From NCBI RefSeq assembly GCF_008932115.1, contig NZ_CP044543.1:62001-126000 (forward strand): 64,000 nucleotides of DNA. Direction: 5' to 3'. Each line of letters opens with the position of its first letter. Position 1 is the first letter of the stretch. A program made the translations under genes and the position numbers. The notes under the pieces are model-generated. The model searched no databases. It was not told the DNA's origin and was given only the letters and a program-made list of their open reading frames with translations. Positions 54,662-63,141 of this stretch are shown piece after piece. The DNA comes from Bradyrhizobium betae (GTDB lineage Bacteria > Pseudomonadota > Alphaproteobacteria > Rhizobiales > Xanthobacteraceae).

Positions 54662-54841
54662 TCACGCCGCCGATAGCTGATCGAATTCGGCGGGCGCGTA
54701 GTCCTTGCCATCCTGGTCGGTGATGACCACCCGCCATCCCTCGCTCGCCCACACCTTCGCCTTCGCCACGATGAGCAACCGGCTCTCACGGGCAAAGCTG
54801 CACTTCTCATTGTCGCGTTCTGCGATCATCTTGTACGCCAA
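54662..54841 (-). CDS. Small conserved-looking hypothetical protein (59 aa)
   Basis: Start TTG at 54841 with AAGGGG eight bases upstream. The product contains AERDNEKCSFARESRLLIVAKAKVWASEGW and ends ITDQDGKDYAPAEFDQLSAA, with an even mix of charged and hydrophobic residues typical of a folded protein. The frame is open further upstream but the extra residues are arginine-rich and unlikely. Function unknown. Confidence 0.6.
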   Translation of the reverse strand: MAYKMIAERDNEKCSFARESRLLIVAKAKVWASEGWRVVITDQDGKDYAPAEFDQLSAA

Positions 54842-54980
54842 TTCGCGTCCCCTTGCGTTGCCCTGCACCCGTTCCCCTCGTGGCAGCGGGCTTTGGCGGC
54901 AATTCGCCGGGAGCATGGCAATTTGGTGCCATCCACGGCAGCATTGTGCTTTGGTGCCAACAGAGCGCCGGAGGTTGATC

Positions 54981-55268
54981 GTGCGACCCATCATGAATGC
55001 GATTCTGCTTGCGGCGGGCTTGCCTGGCGTGGCTCTGTTTGGCGCCGCGCCGGCAGATGCGCAAACCTATGATCCGCGCTATCCCGTCTGCATGGAGGTC
55101 TACACCATCGACGGCAGCACCATCGATTGCAGCTTCACGTCGATCGCGCAGTGCGCCGCGACCGCCTCCGGGCAATCCGCGCAGTGCTACGCCAATCCTT
55201 ATGCCATGCAAAGCCGCCAGCCGGGCCCGGGTCCATCGCCGCCGCGAAGGAACCGCGAGCGCCCGTGA
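54981..55268 (+). CDS. DUF3551 domain exported protein
   Basis: 95 residues from GTG at 54981 with GGAGG seven bases before it. The signal peptide ends APADAQ. The DUF3551 core is YDPRYPVCMEVYTIDGSTIDCSFTSIAQC and CYANPY, with four cysteines that probably form two disulfides. Small proteins of this kind are numerous in Bradyrhizobium. Function unknown. Confidence 0.85.
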   Translation: MRPIMNAILLAAGLPGVALFGAAPADAQTYDPRYPVCMEVYTIDGSTIDCSFTSIAQCAATASGQSAQCYANPYAMQSRQPGPGPSPPRRNRERP

Positions 55269-55273
55269 TCTGC

Positions 55274-55552
55274 TCAGTGCACGCGGATGACGTGCGGGCG
55301 GCCGAGATCGATCAACCCCTGCACCGCCGAGAGGCGATCGTCCAGGGCTGCGATGGTGAGCAGCAGATTGTTGCGGCGTTCGTCGAGCACGCCCATCTCG
55401 GCGCCGGAGAGCTTCATGCTCGCCCGCTGCTTGTGAATGTCATCGAGCGATATGCGCAACCCGGCGATCAGACCGGTCAGCTGCTTGGCCTCTTTGGTCA
55501 TCGACCGCTTCGCGACATTTTGGCGGCGCGACTCCGCCTGGCTCTGTCTCAT
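55274..55552 (-). CDS. Small coiled-coil protein of unknown function
   Basis: 92 residues. The second of two ATGs (55552) is chosen because GGAGG lies seven bases upstream of it. The sequence is mostly helical and heptad-like (LTGLIAGLRISLDDIHKQRASMKLSGAEMGVLDERRNNLLLTIAALDDRLSAV). Convergent with the DUF3551 gene, with five bases between the stops. No family recognised. Confidence 0.65.
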   Translation of the reverse strand: MRQSQAESRRQNVAKRSMTKEAKQLTGLIAGLRISLDDIHKQRASMKLSGAEMGVLDERRNNLLLTIAALDDRLSAVQGLIDLGRPHVIRVH

Positions 55553-55661
55553 CGTCATCCTCCGGTGCCCCGCTGCCCCGAGTGGATGCTTGCAGCTTTC
55601 GGTAGAGGTCTTACGATCGATGAAATGCGCCCGCGACGATCTATCTTAAATTGTAATTTCT

Positions 55662-57584
55662 TCAGCGTGCAGGCAGCATGATCCCGTCGAAATAGGCAGC
55701 GAGCCCGGCAAAATCATCGAGCGGCAGCACGTGTCCCACGTACTGATCCGGCCGCACGACGACCATGCAGCCGGCCTTGCGATCGATCCCGCGCATGGCG
55801 AAGACGTCGTGGCCGCTCTTGAAGTCGGGACAGAACATCTTCTCGTAGTCGAGCAAACCATAGCGGCCCTTGCGAGGCAGCAGCAGGACGGGCATTGCCG
55901 CGACGGCGAGCGCGCGATGATCCTGCTGGAAGACAGCGCGTAGGTCGATCACGCTGTCGACGTCGACGCCCAGGGGCGTGTAGCGCCTCAGCGGCGATTG
56001 CCGGGCTTCGCTCAGGAAATTGCACAAGGCGCGAATGGCTAAGCCGGCAGCCGCAGGATCTTCCGCGGGCGAAAACGCGTAAACTCGGAAGCGGCCGTCC
56101 GCCTGCCCTGCATGGCCGAGATGGACCGGCTTGGCGTCGCCAAGCCGAATGACCGGCGCGGAATGGAAGCGCTTTCCGATCACGAAGCCTTCGGCGAGAT
56201 GCTGATGGGACGCAGCGCCCGTGAGGATCGATCGCGTGTAATGCGTCGCCGTGCCAGCCGTATAGCGGCCGTGCCTGACGAAATAGTCCTGCGTCCTGGC
56301 GGCATCGGCGCCGCCCGCTTTCGCTGCGGACGCCAAAATCCCCGCCCATTCGCGGTCGAAATCGATCAGCTCTTTCGCAACCGCCTGACGTTCCGCCGAA
56401 TAGGAATGCAGCAGGCTCGGCGCGCACTGCTTGCGCAGCACGGCGGCGAGCTTCCAGCCGAGGTTGAAGGCGTCCTGCATCGAGACGTTCATGCCCTGCC
56501 CGGCCTTCGGGCTGTGGGTATGGCAGGCATCGCCGGCGATGAAGATGCGCGGCAGGCGCGTCGCGATCTCGGCCTCCGGCACGTCGTCGAACTTGTCGGT
56601 CAGGCGCTGGCCGATCTCGTAGACCGACCACCACGCAATCTCCTTCACCTCGAGCGTATGCGGCTTCAGGATCAGCCGCGCCTTCGCGATCACGTTGTCG
56701 GCGGTGATGTTGCGGTTGGCAACGCGCTCACCGACATCGAGTTTTGCAAGCTCGACATAGAGGCGGACCATGTAGCCGCCTTCGCGGGGAATGATGAGCA
56801 GGCTGCCGTCCTTCGCCGACTGGATCAGCGATTTGAACCGGATGTCCGGAAAATCGGTCACCGCCAGCACGTCCATCACGCCCCAGGCATGGTTGGCGGA
56901 ATCGCCGTGCAGCTCACGACCTATCGACTTGCGCACCGTGCTGCGGGCACCGTCACAGCCGACCACATAGCGCGCCCTGATCGTTTCGAGCTTGCCCTCG
57001 CTTCCGGCATCGACGCGTTCGAGACGCACAGTCACGGCGTGATCGGCGGGACCTGCCGCCGGATCGGCCCGGACGTCGAGCAGGCGGCGGCTGTAATAAG
57101 GCTCGAGCTTCGCCTGCGATTTGCGCATGACGTCGAGAAAGCCGTCATGGATGCGCGCCTGATTGAGGATGACGTGCGGGAATTCGGACAGCCCGTCCTC
57201 GACGTCCTGCACCCGTCCGCTGCGGACGATCGTCTCCGGCGCCCGCTCGTCGGGCTTCCAGAACGTCGTCTCGTTGACCCAATAGGCCTCCTTCAGCACG
57301 CGCTCGCTGAAGCCGTAGGCGTGGAACATCTCCATGGTGCGGCAGGCGACGCCGTCGGCCTGCCCGACCAGCAGGCGGTCCGGCTTCTGCTCGACGATGC
57401 AGGTCTTGATGTCGGGGAATTGCGCAAGCTGCGCGGCGAGCGTCAGGCCCGCAGGACCACAGCCGACGATGAGGACATCGACCTCCTCAGGCACGGCGCC
57501 CGCAGCGCCGGATGCCTGAATGCGGTCGGCGGGATCGGCGATCTCGGGATCGCCCGGCTGAAATCCATTGAGATGGAATTGCAT
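55662..57584 (-). CDS. FAD-dependent aromatic hydroxylase, 3-hydroxybenzoate 4-monooxygenase-like
   Basis: 640 residues after GGGAGAGG. It has the PHBH fold: VLIVGCGPAGLTLAAQLA (about residues 36-53), CDGARSTVRKSIG, and GDACHTHSPKAGQGMNVSMQDAFNLGWKLA. The C-terminal thioredoxin-like dimerisation domain of phenol hydroxylases (about 440-640) is present. The N-terminus MQFHLNGFQPGDP resembles MobA of Comamonas, which turns 3-hydroxybenzoate into protocatechuate. Substrate assignment remains inference. The divergent MarR regulator and its operator fit aromatic-induced control. Confidence 0.85.
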   Translation of the reverse strand: MQFHLNGFQPGDPEIADPADRIQASGAAGAVPEEVDVLIVGCGPAGLTLAAQLAQFPDIKTCIVEQKPDRLLVGQADGVACRTMEMFHAYGFSERVLKEAYWVNETTFWKPDERAPETIVRSGRVQDVEDGLSEFPHVILNQARIHDGFLDVMRKSQAKLEPYYSRRLLDVRADPAAGPADHAVTVRLERVDAGSEGKLETIRARYVVGCDGARSTVRKSIGRELHGDSANHAWGVMDVLAVTDFPDIRFKSLIQSAKDGSLLIIPREGGYMVRLYVELAKLDVGERVANRNITADNVIAKARLILKPHTLEVKEIAWWSVYEIGQRLTDKFDDVPEAEIATRLPRIFIAGDACHTHSPKAGQGMNVSMQDAFNLGWKLAAVLRKQCAPSLLHSYSAERQAVAKELIDFDREWAGILASAAKAGGADAARTQDYFVRHGRYTAGTATHYTRSILTGAASHQHLAEGFVIGKRFHSAPVIRLGDAKPVHLGHAGQADGRFRVYAFSPAEDPAAAGLAIRALCNFLSEARQSPLRRYTPLGVDVDSVIDLRAVFQQDHRALAVAAMPVLLLPRKGRYGLLDYEKMFCPDFKSGHDVFAMRGIDRKAGCMVVVRPDQYVGHVLPLDDFAGLAAYFDGIMLPAR

Positions 57585-57622
57585 GCGCACCTCTCCCGTC
57601 AACGTCTTCTTCGATATTGCTC

Positions 57623-57645
57623 AGTATACTGACTATCAGTATACT
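57623..57645. promoter_or_regulatory. MarR operator between hydroxylase and MarR genes
   Basis: AGTATACTGA (57623-57632) and its exact complement TCAGTATACT (57636-57645) are separated by three bases. Each arm contains the palindrome AGTATACT. It lies in the 101-base divergent intergenic region. Confidence 0.75.
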
Positions 57646-57685
57646 TGTCAATAATGGCACACCTCCCTGCCGCGAGGAAAATTCG

Positions 57686-58150
57686 GTGAAAGACAACAAC
57701 GACATGCCCGGGCATCTCGCGCGCCGGTTCCAGCAGATCGCGGTGGCGGTGTTTCTGGCCGAGGTCGGCGAAGCCGGCTTCGACCTGACGCCGGTGCAAT
57801 TCGCGGCGCTCGCGACTATCAAGGCCAACCCGGGGCTCGACCAGGTCACGCTCGCGGGACTGATCGCTTACGACCGCACCACCATCACCGGCGTGATCGA
57901 TCGCCTCGTGCAGAAGGGCCTCATTGAGCGCCGCGCCTCGAGCCGCGACCGCCGCGCGCGCGAGCTGGAGATCACCGACGCCGGCAAACGCACGCTGCGC
58001 AAGATCGCGCCGGCGGTGGAATCCGCCCAGCGCATCATGCTGCGTGGCCTGAGCGCCAAGGAAGGCGATGAGCTGATGCGGTTGTTGCGCAAGGTGATTG
58101 CCGCCGGCAACGAGCTCAGCCGCGCGCCCTTGCGCGAGGCGCAGGCATGA
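57686..58150 (+). CDS. MarR-family transcriptional regulator
   Basis: 154 residues from GTG at 57686 with GAGGAAAA upstream. The winged helix has LTPVQFAALATIKANPGLDQVTLAGLIAYDRTTITGVIDRLVQKGLIERRASSRDRRARELEITDAGKRTL, covering DNA-recognition helix and wing. The C-terminal helices dimerise. It is divergent from the aromatic hydroxylase gene and probably releases the operator when the phenolic substrate binds. Confidence 0.92.
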   Translation: MKDNNDMPGHLARRFQQIAVAVFLAEVGEAGFDLTPVQFAALATIKANPGLDQVTLAGLIAYDRTTITGVIDRLVQKGLIERRASSRDRRARELEITDAGKRTLRKIAPAVESAQRIMLRGLSAKEGDELMRLLRKVIAAGNELSRAPLREAQA

Positions 58151-58271
58151 GGCGGTATTCCGGTGCGCAATTGTCGCAGTGCCGCGAAACGCGGAGCTAA
58201 CTTTCGGCTGCTACGGTCTGCCCCATTCTGCGCTTAACGCGCGATTAACTTTGCCGTTCGGGAGCTTTCCG

Positions 58272-58715
58272 ATGTTCAGGTGTCTCATCGTGGCCGCAGC
58301 CATCGCACTTTCGGCCGGCCATGCGCTCGCAAACGGCGGCCACGGCGGTGGCGGCGGTTCTCCTCCTCCGACGCCGAAAACCGAATCGCCGCCCGTACCG
58401 GCAAAGGTGATCCTGACCAAGCAGGGCCCCAAGCTCGTCGATCTCAAGGGCATGACGCTGTACCATTACGAGCGCGACACCACCGGCAAGACGTCCACCT
58501 GCAACGGCAAGTGCACTGAAAGCTGGCTGCCGCTTCCCGCGACAGCCGACGCCAAGGCCGTCGGCGACTTCACCGTGATCGACCGCGACGACGGCAGCAA
58601 GATGTGGGCCTACCGCTATCGCCCGCTCTACACCTCGCCCGCCGACAAGGCACCGGGCGACGTCAACGGCACCGCCACGACGCTGCAATGGCGCATCGCG
58701 CGGCCCGTGGAGTAG
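58272..58715 (+). CDS. Exported COG4315-type secreted repeat protein (YX4D-motif family)
   Basis: 147 residues. The signal peptide is MFRCLIVAAAIALSAGHALA. A glycine/proline linker follows, then two repeats of the family: LVDLKGMTLYHYERDTTGKTSTCNGKCTESWLPL and KMWAYRYRPLYTSPADKAPGDVNG. The motif Y-x4-D (YHYERD) and a CxxxC pair are clear. Function unknown; the family is often annotated as a lipoprotein. ATG at 58272 places the signal peptide first. Confidence 0.85.
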   Translation: MFRCLIVAAAIALSAGHALANGGHGGGGGSPPPTPKTESPPVPAKVILTKQGPKLVDLKGMTLYHYERDTTGKTSTCNGKCTESWLPLPATADAKAVGDFTVIDRDDGSKMWAYRYRPLYTSPADKAPGDVNGTATTLQWRIARPVE

Positions 58716-58727
58716 CGCGCGAAGCGC

Positions 58728-59384
58728 TTACCCGCGCCAGCTGGTGCCGGTTTCAACCCGTGCGTTCTGCCCGGGCGGCAGCACCACCACCATCGAGTTG
58801 AGCTTCACCCGGTCGTAGAGATCGATCACGTCCTCGTTGCGCATGCGGATGCAGCCGGACGAGATCGCCTGCCCGATATATTCGGGCTGGTTGGTGCCGT
58901 GGATGCGGTAGAGCGTGTCCTTGTTGCCGGCATAGAGATAGATGCCCCGCGCGCCCAGCGGATTGGCCGGGCCACCGGCAACGCGCGCCGGATACGGCCC
59001 GAGCCGCGCCTGGATGTCCGCGGTCGGAACCCAGTCCGGCCATTCCGCCAGGCGACCGACGCGCGCGACGCCCGAGAAGGCCATCGCCTCCTCGCCGACC
59101 GCGACGCCGTAGCGGATCGCCTTGCCGTCCGGCAGCACGAAATACAGATAGCGCGCATCGGTATCGACCAGGATCGTGCCCGGCTGCTCCTTGCGCGGAT
59201 AGTCGACGATGTGACGCAGAAATTGATCGGGTACATCGGCCTTCGCATAAGGCGCGTGCGCCAGCAACTGACGGTCGCGGGCCGTCATGCTCGCATCCGT
59301 CGATGGCGATAGCGTCGTCTGCATGCAGCCGCCGAGCGGCAGCAAGGCAAGGAGGAACAAGGCGAATAAGGATCTTGGCACCAC
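58728..59384 (-). CDS. L,D-transpeptidase (YkuD domain) lipoprotein
   Basis: 218 residues from GTG at 59384. The lipobox LGGC puts the lipidated cysteine at residue 20. The YkuD domain (about 60-200) has the active site HGTNQPEYIGQAISSGCIRMRNEDVIDLYDRV with catalytic C178. It forms 3-3 cross-links in peptidoglycan or attaches proteins to it; alphaproteobacteria often carry many paralogues. The outer-membrane anchor is inferred from the lipobox. Confidence 0.93.
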   Translation of the reverse strand: MVPRSLFALFLLALLPLGGCMQTTLSPSTDASMTARDRQLLAHAPYAKADVPDQFLRHIVDYPRKEQPGTILVDTDARYLYFVLPDGKAIRYGVAVGEEAMAFSGVARVGRLAEWPDWVPTADIQARLGPYPARVAGGPANPLGARGIYLYAGNKDTLYRIHGTNQPEYIGQAISSGCIRMRNEDVIDLYDRVKLNSMVVVLPPGQNARVETGTSWRG

Positions 59385-59648
59385 CGGCCCCCGATAGCGA
59401 TTGGCAGCGCCCCCAGCAACGCGACATGTTGCCCAAATCGTGCTGAATGCAAGGCAATCCGGAACAATTCCGCGTGTTGGATGGAACGGGTTCCATCACC
59501 ACAAACGGCGGACAAGCGTCGCACAGTCTCCATCCCCTCGCCTTGCTTTGGTCAAACCCGGCTGGACTCGTGCCCCCTGGGCTTGGGATGGGCCACGTCA
59601 ACAGATCGGCTCGCGCCAATGCGGACGACCAGAGTGCAAGGAGCTGCG

Positions 59649-60641
59649 ATGCTCGCGACGCTGAACAGCAGTCAAATCGTCGATGCGATCGTGAAGGACG
59701 CGGTCAGGGACAACGACCCGCACGACGCCGTGCAGATTTCGCCCGACATGGTGCGGGCCTCGCGTCCCGTCAGCGTCGCTCCTTCGCTGGCGCCGGAGAT
59801 CGTGAGCCGTCCGGAGCCGACATTCGCACCGGATCCCCAAATTAATCCGGAGCCGACGTTCGGTCCTGCGGCCGAGCCCCAAGCGGCCGTTCCCTCCGTC
59901 GACACCGCCGTGCGCGTTGCGGCGAGCGATGGTCACGGCCCGCGCAAGCGATCCGCCGCGAGCAAATGGCTGCGCGGCGCGTTCCTCACGTTTCTGTTCG
60001 CGGGCGGCAGCGCGGCCGCCACCATCGCCTGGGAGCAACACGGCGACAGAGTCAAACCGATGCTCGCGCAATGGACGCCGGCCCTGGCATCGCTGCTGCC
60101 TGCGACATCGCAGACCGCGCCGGTCGCCGCAGCGCAAGCCGCCGCGACCGATCAAACCGGCGATCAATCTACGGCGGCCGCCCCCGCAGCTCAAATTGCA
60201 GCAGCCGCGCCCGCGGCGACGCAGCCCGATCCAACGCAGTCTGTGCAATCGATGACGCGCGATATCGGCTTGATGGCGCAGCAGATCGAAGCGCTCAAGG
60301 CCAGCATCGCCGAGTTGAAAGCCGGACAGGAGCAGATGGCACGCGAGATGGCGAAGCCGCCTGCACCGAAGCCCGTGACCGAAGCGAGACCGCCGATCGA
60401 TCCGCGTGCGCGCGTGTCTGCGCTGCCGCCGCGAGCTTCGGCCCCGACACAGCCGCCGGTTCGCAAGCCGAAGCCTGTGGTGTCGCACACTTACGTGCCG
60501 GCCTATTCACCTGCGCCGCTCGCACCGCCGCCGCCTTCGCAGGCTGCCGCCGTACCGCCGCCAGCGGCACCCGTCACGACGACGCAAGCCGTTGCCGACG
60601 ACGACGGTCCTGTCGTGCGCCCGCCGATGCCGCTGCGCTAA
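59649..60641 (+). CDS. Single-pass membrane protein with alanine/proline-rich periplasmic region
   Basis: 330 residues. The start ATG at 59649 has AAGGAG upstream; in-frame codons further 5' give no extra domain. Residues about 1-95 are cytoplasmic and proline-rich, with PEPTFAP / PEPTFGP repeats. The membrane segment is about 106-125 (LRGAFLTFLFAGGSAAATIAW). A coiled coil lies about 195-235 (SMTRDIGLMAQQIEALKASIAELKAGQEQM), and a proline-rich tail follows. No named family recognised; layout is that of rhizobial envelope proteins. Confidence 0.75.
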   Translation: MLATLNSSQIVDAIVKDAVRDNDPHDAVQISPDMVRASRPVSVAPSLAPEIVSRPEPTFAPDPQINPEPTFGPAAEPQAAVPSVDTAVRVAASDGHGPRKRSAASKWLRGAFLTFLFAGGSAAATIAWEQHGDRVKPMLAQWTPALASLLPATSQTAPVAAAQAAATDQTGDQSTAAAPAAQIAAAAPAATQPDPTQSVQSMTRDIGLMAQQIEALKASIAELKAGQEQMAREMAKPPAPKPVTEARPPIDPRARVSALPPRASAPTQPPVRKPKPVVSHTYVPAYSPAPLAPPPPSQAAAVPPPAAPVTTTQAVADDDGPVVRPPMPLR

Positions 60642-60747
60642 AGCGACGAGACAGCATCGCCACAGCGGCGTCGCGCGCGACGTCCGCGGTCGACATGACG
60701 CGTCGAGTCCGGGTTACTACGGGAGGCGATGTTTGATCGTCATCGAT

Positions 60748-60791
60748 CAAGAGAAAAGGCCGTCGGGATCTATGCCGGCGGCCTTCTCTTG
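60748..60791. terminator. Strong hairpin, probable terminator after the membrane protein gene
   Basis: CAAGAGAAAAGGCCG (60748-60762) pairs with CGGCCTTCTCTTG (60779-60791), leaving two bulged A. The run of T expected of a terminator is short, so activity is less certain. Confidence 0.65.
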
Positions 60792-61030
60792 CAGCTGCCG
60801 GTTCCCGGAGCCCGGTTCTGCTGCAATTCCATGCCTAATGATCGCGCTGACATGCTTAATGAAATCTTAATGTGCTCGCGCGTTGCACATCATTTCTGCG
60901 CCATAAGCACAGAGATTGCGCGGCCCGTTCACCCGATAGACATCGACTCAGTGGTACCATCAAGCATGTTCTGAAGCCTTCCGTTGCGGGCTTCTTTTGG
61001 AAATTTGGGTCGTCACACCGGGAAATTCGG

Positions 61031-61261
61031 ATGCCTTACTATTCCTTCGATCTCGTGGTCGGTGAAGAGTTCAAGAACCAGGGCGAAATCATCCTCGAAG
61101 ACATCGAGGTCGCCTCCGATCGCGCCGTTCAATTGGCCAATGAGCTGTCGCAGGTGAAGCCTGAGCTGCAGCAGAAGGGCTGCGCAGTGCGCGTCACCGA
61201 TCGCGATCACAACGAGGTCTATCGCACGCCGCTCGATCCCGTGCCCGCCTGGCAGCGCTAG
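61031..61261 (+). CDS. DUF6894 family protein
   Basis: 76 residues. Starts MPYYSFDLVVGEEFKNQGEIILEDIEVASDRAVQLANEL and ends VRVTDRDHNEVYRTPLDPV, the pattern of DUF6894 (the MPRYYFDL family abundant in Bradyrhizobium). It is cytosolic, with a beta-alpha-beta-like layout. Function unknown. The dispersed repeat copy follows five bases after the stop. Confidence 0.82.
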   Translation: MPYYSFDLVVGEEFKNQGEIILEDIEVASDRAVQLANELSQVKPELQQKGCAVRVTDRDHNEVYRTPLDPVPAWQR

Positions 61262-61265
61262 GCCA

Positions 61266-61327
61266 TAGCGTTTTCGAGCGAAGTGGACACCGGTTCGCAT
61301 AAGGAAAACGCGTCAAAACAAGAATCG
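61266..61327. repeat. Second copy of the dispersed repeat also found at 22245
   Basis: AGCGTTTTCGAGCGAAGTGG followed by CGGTTCGCATAAGGAAAACG and CGTCAAAACAAGAATC, matching the other copy with only a few substitutions. In this position it lies outside any gene. CGTTTTC and GAAAACG are the internal arms. Confidence 0.85.
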
Positions 61328-61355
61328 TGAGGCCCGTTCCGACCGGAATGGGGCT

Positions 61356-62141
61356 TTACGCATCCAGCACAGGCGCTTCGAACCAGTTCGTCAGCGACAA
61401 GCCGCCGTCGATCACGAAGGCTGCGCCGGTGACGTACGCCGAGAGATTGTTCGACAGCACCGTGAGCGCCATCGGCGCGAGATCATCGGCCGCGCCGAGA
61501 CGCCCGAGCGGAATGTGTTTCGCCAGCGAAGCATCCGCGACGAACCCGCCCGCAGCGATCGCACCCGGCACCAGCGCGTTGACACGAATGCCGTGACGAC
61601 CAAAGCTCTTCGCGAGCTCCTTCACAAGCATCGCCATTGCCGCCTTCGCCGTCGAGTAATGCGGCAGGTTTCGCGGCGTGCCCGCATGAAGCGAGGTGAG
61701 AAACAGGAACGAGCCGGGCTGCTTTGCCGCGATCAGCCGTTTTGCGATCTCGCGCGCCAGGTGAAAGCCGGCATCGAGATTGACGGCATGCATCTCCTGC
61801 CAGGTCTTGCGATCGACCGCGAGCGCGTGATCGGCCTCGCGCCGCGGCGGCGATGCGCTGTGCACGAAATGCGAGACCTCGCCCAGTGCGGCATGTGCGG
61901 CAACCAGCAGCTCGTCGCACGCCTCGAGCCTCGCGAGATCGCCAACCCACGGCACCGCCAATTCAGGCTTGCTGCTCGCGCTGATCGCGGCCCTCACACG
62001 CTCCGCATTGACATCGGCGAACACGGTCCGCACGCCCTCGCCGATCAGCGCCTGTGCGATCGCGCGGCCGATGCCTTTGCCGGCGCCGGTGACGAGCGCC
62101 GTGTCGCGTGCAGGATCGAACGGCGTGCTGAACAGGCTCAT
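61356..62141 (-). CDS. Short-chain dehydrogenase/reductase (classical SDR)
   Basis: 261 residues after AAGGAGAGTG. The cofactor motif is TGAGKGIGRAIA, the catalytic S and Y-x3-K lie in SLHAGTPRNLPHYSTAKAAMAML, and the family's GGF..DGGLSLTNW ends the protein. The NAG motif is replaced by HSASPP. The substrate is unknown. It stands alone. Confidence 0.92.
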   Translation of the reverse strand: MSLFSTPFDPARDTALVTGAGKGIGRAIAQALIGEGVRTVFADVNAERVRAAISASSKPELAVPWVGDLARLEACDELLVAAHAALGEVSHFVHSASPPRREADHALAVDRKTWQEMHAVNLDAGFHLAREIAKRLIAAKQPGSFLFLTSLHAGTPRNLPHYSTAKAAMAMLVKELAKSFGRHGIRVNALVPGAIAAGGFVADASLAKHIPLGRLGAADDLAPMALTVLSNNLSAYVTGAAFVIDGGLSLTNWFEAPVLDA

Positions 62142-62271
62142 GTCACTCTCCTTGAGCAGGATGCCGGCCACGATAGCGCACCGCAGTGCGAAGCGACAAA
62201 TGCGCCCCGGCACCATTGCGGAGCGGCCCGCCGGACGCTAGCCTCTCAAAAAAATGAAGGAGGACCCAAGG

Positions 62272-62661
62272 ATGCGCACCGGTTTCCTGATGGCAGGCCT
62301 GTTGCTGATCGCCACATCGGCCCAGGCCGAGGACCGTCCACGCTCGACCTATGTGACACTGGTCTTGCAGGCCTTCGCGGCCAAGGTCGAATGCCCGGGC
62401 ACGGATGTCGTCTACCAGGACCTGGTGCAGAAGGCGGAGCAGATGCACCTGCCCGACGGCACCACCGAGAAGGTGCGCAAGGCGATTGCCTGGATGCACA
62501 CCGGCGGCAAGATGGGCGAGAAGCAGGACGACGATTTGATGGCCGAGGTCGCGGTGGCGACCCAGGCGACCGATCTCAACCAGCGCCGCCTCGGCATGCC
62601 CAGCTGGTGCGAGGCCCAGAAGACCAACCTCGCCGGTCTGATCCGCGCCAAGGGCGGCTAG
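62272..62661 (+). CDS. Small exported protein of unknown function
   Basis: 129 residues from the ATG at 62272, preceded by GGAGG; an ATG 18 bases upstream lies before this SD. The signal peptide MRTGFLMAGLLLIATSAQA is typical. The mature part has two cysteines (VECPGTD; PSWCEAQ), probably forming one disulfide, and is mostly helical. No named family recognised. Confidence 0.75.
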   Translation: MRTGFLMAGLLLIATSAQAEDRPRSTYVTLVLQAFAAKVECPGTDVVYQDLVQKAEQMHLPDGTTEKVRKAIAWMHTGGKMGEKQDDDLMAEVAVATQATDLNQRRLGMPSWCEAQKTNLAGLIRAKGG

Positions 62662-62759
62662 TTCCTATCGGGTTGAGCACGCCGCGACGGAACCGCCGCC
62701 GCGGCAAATAATCGTCACATTCGTCGCCAGCATACGGGCTCTTTGAACAGGAGACCCCC

Positions 62760-63011
62760 ATGCGGATTGCCCATTTCGTTTTCGCCGGTGCGCTCGTGGC
62801 CAGCGCCGCGCTGACCGTCCCCGTGCTGGCGAAGAATTCCGACGCCCCGAAGAGCGAGGACAAGTCGGCCTCGCCGTCGTCCTGCAGCGCCTATCAGCAG
62901 GCGCCGGACGGCTCGTGGGAGCCGCTTCCCTGCAAGGAGACAGGTGAGCGCAGCCAGCCGCAGACCCAGCACAAGTCCGGGGCACAGGGCGCCGATCAGG
63001 GGGAGCACTGA
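62760..63011 (+). CDS. Small exported lysine/serine-rich protein
   Basis: 83 residues after AGGAGA. The signal peptide is MRIAHFVFAGALVASAALTVPVLA. The mature part is hydrophilic (KNSDAPKSEDKSASPSSCSAYQQAPDGSWEPLPC), with two cysteines. Probably periplasmic. No named family recognised. Confidence 0.75.
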   Translation: MRIAHFVFAGALVASAALTVPVLAKNSDAPKSEDKSASPSSCSAYQQAPDGSWEPLPCKETGERSQPQTQHKSGAQGADQGEH

Positions 63012-63012
63012 G

Positions 63013-63037
63013 GGAACCCGCAGGTTCCATCGACGTT
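63013..63037 (+). promoter_or_regulatory. EcfG-type promoter of the PAS sensor gene
   Basis: GGAAC (63013-63017), 16 bases, CGTT (63034-63037). It lies immediately after the previous stop and 104 bases before the GTG of the sensor gene. Confidence 0.6.
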
Positions 63038-63141
63038 GTCGCTGGCGGCTTGCCGCGATGCGTACGACCGCTAGAATGCCGTGCTAATACCTTGGGCAGG
63101 GCCAGAGACGGCCCCTGGAAACGCCAACACCGCGAGCGCTT

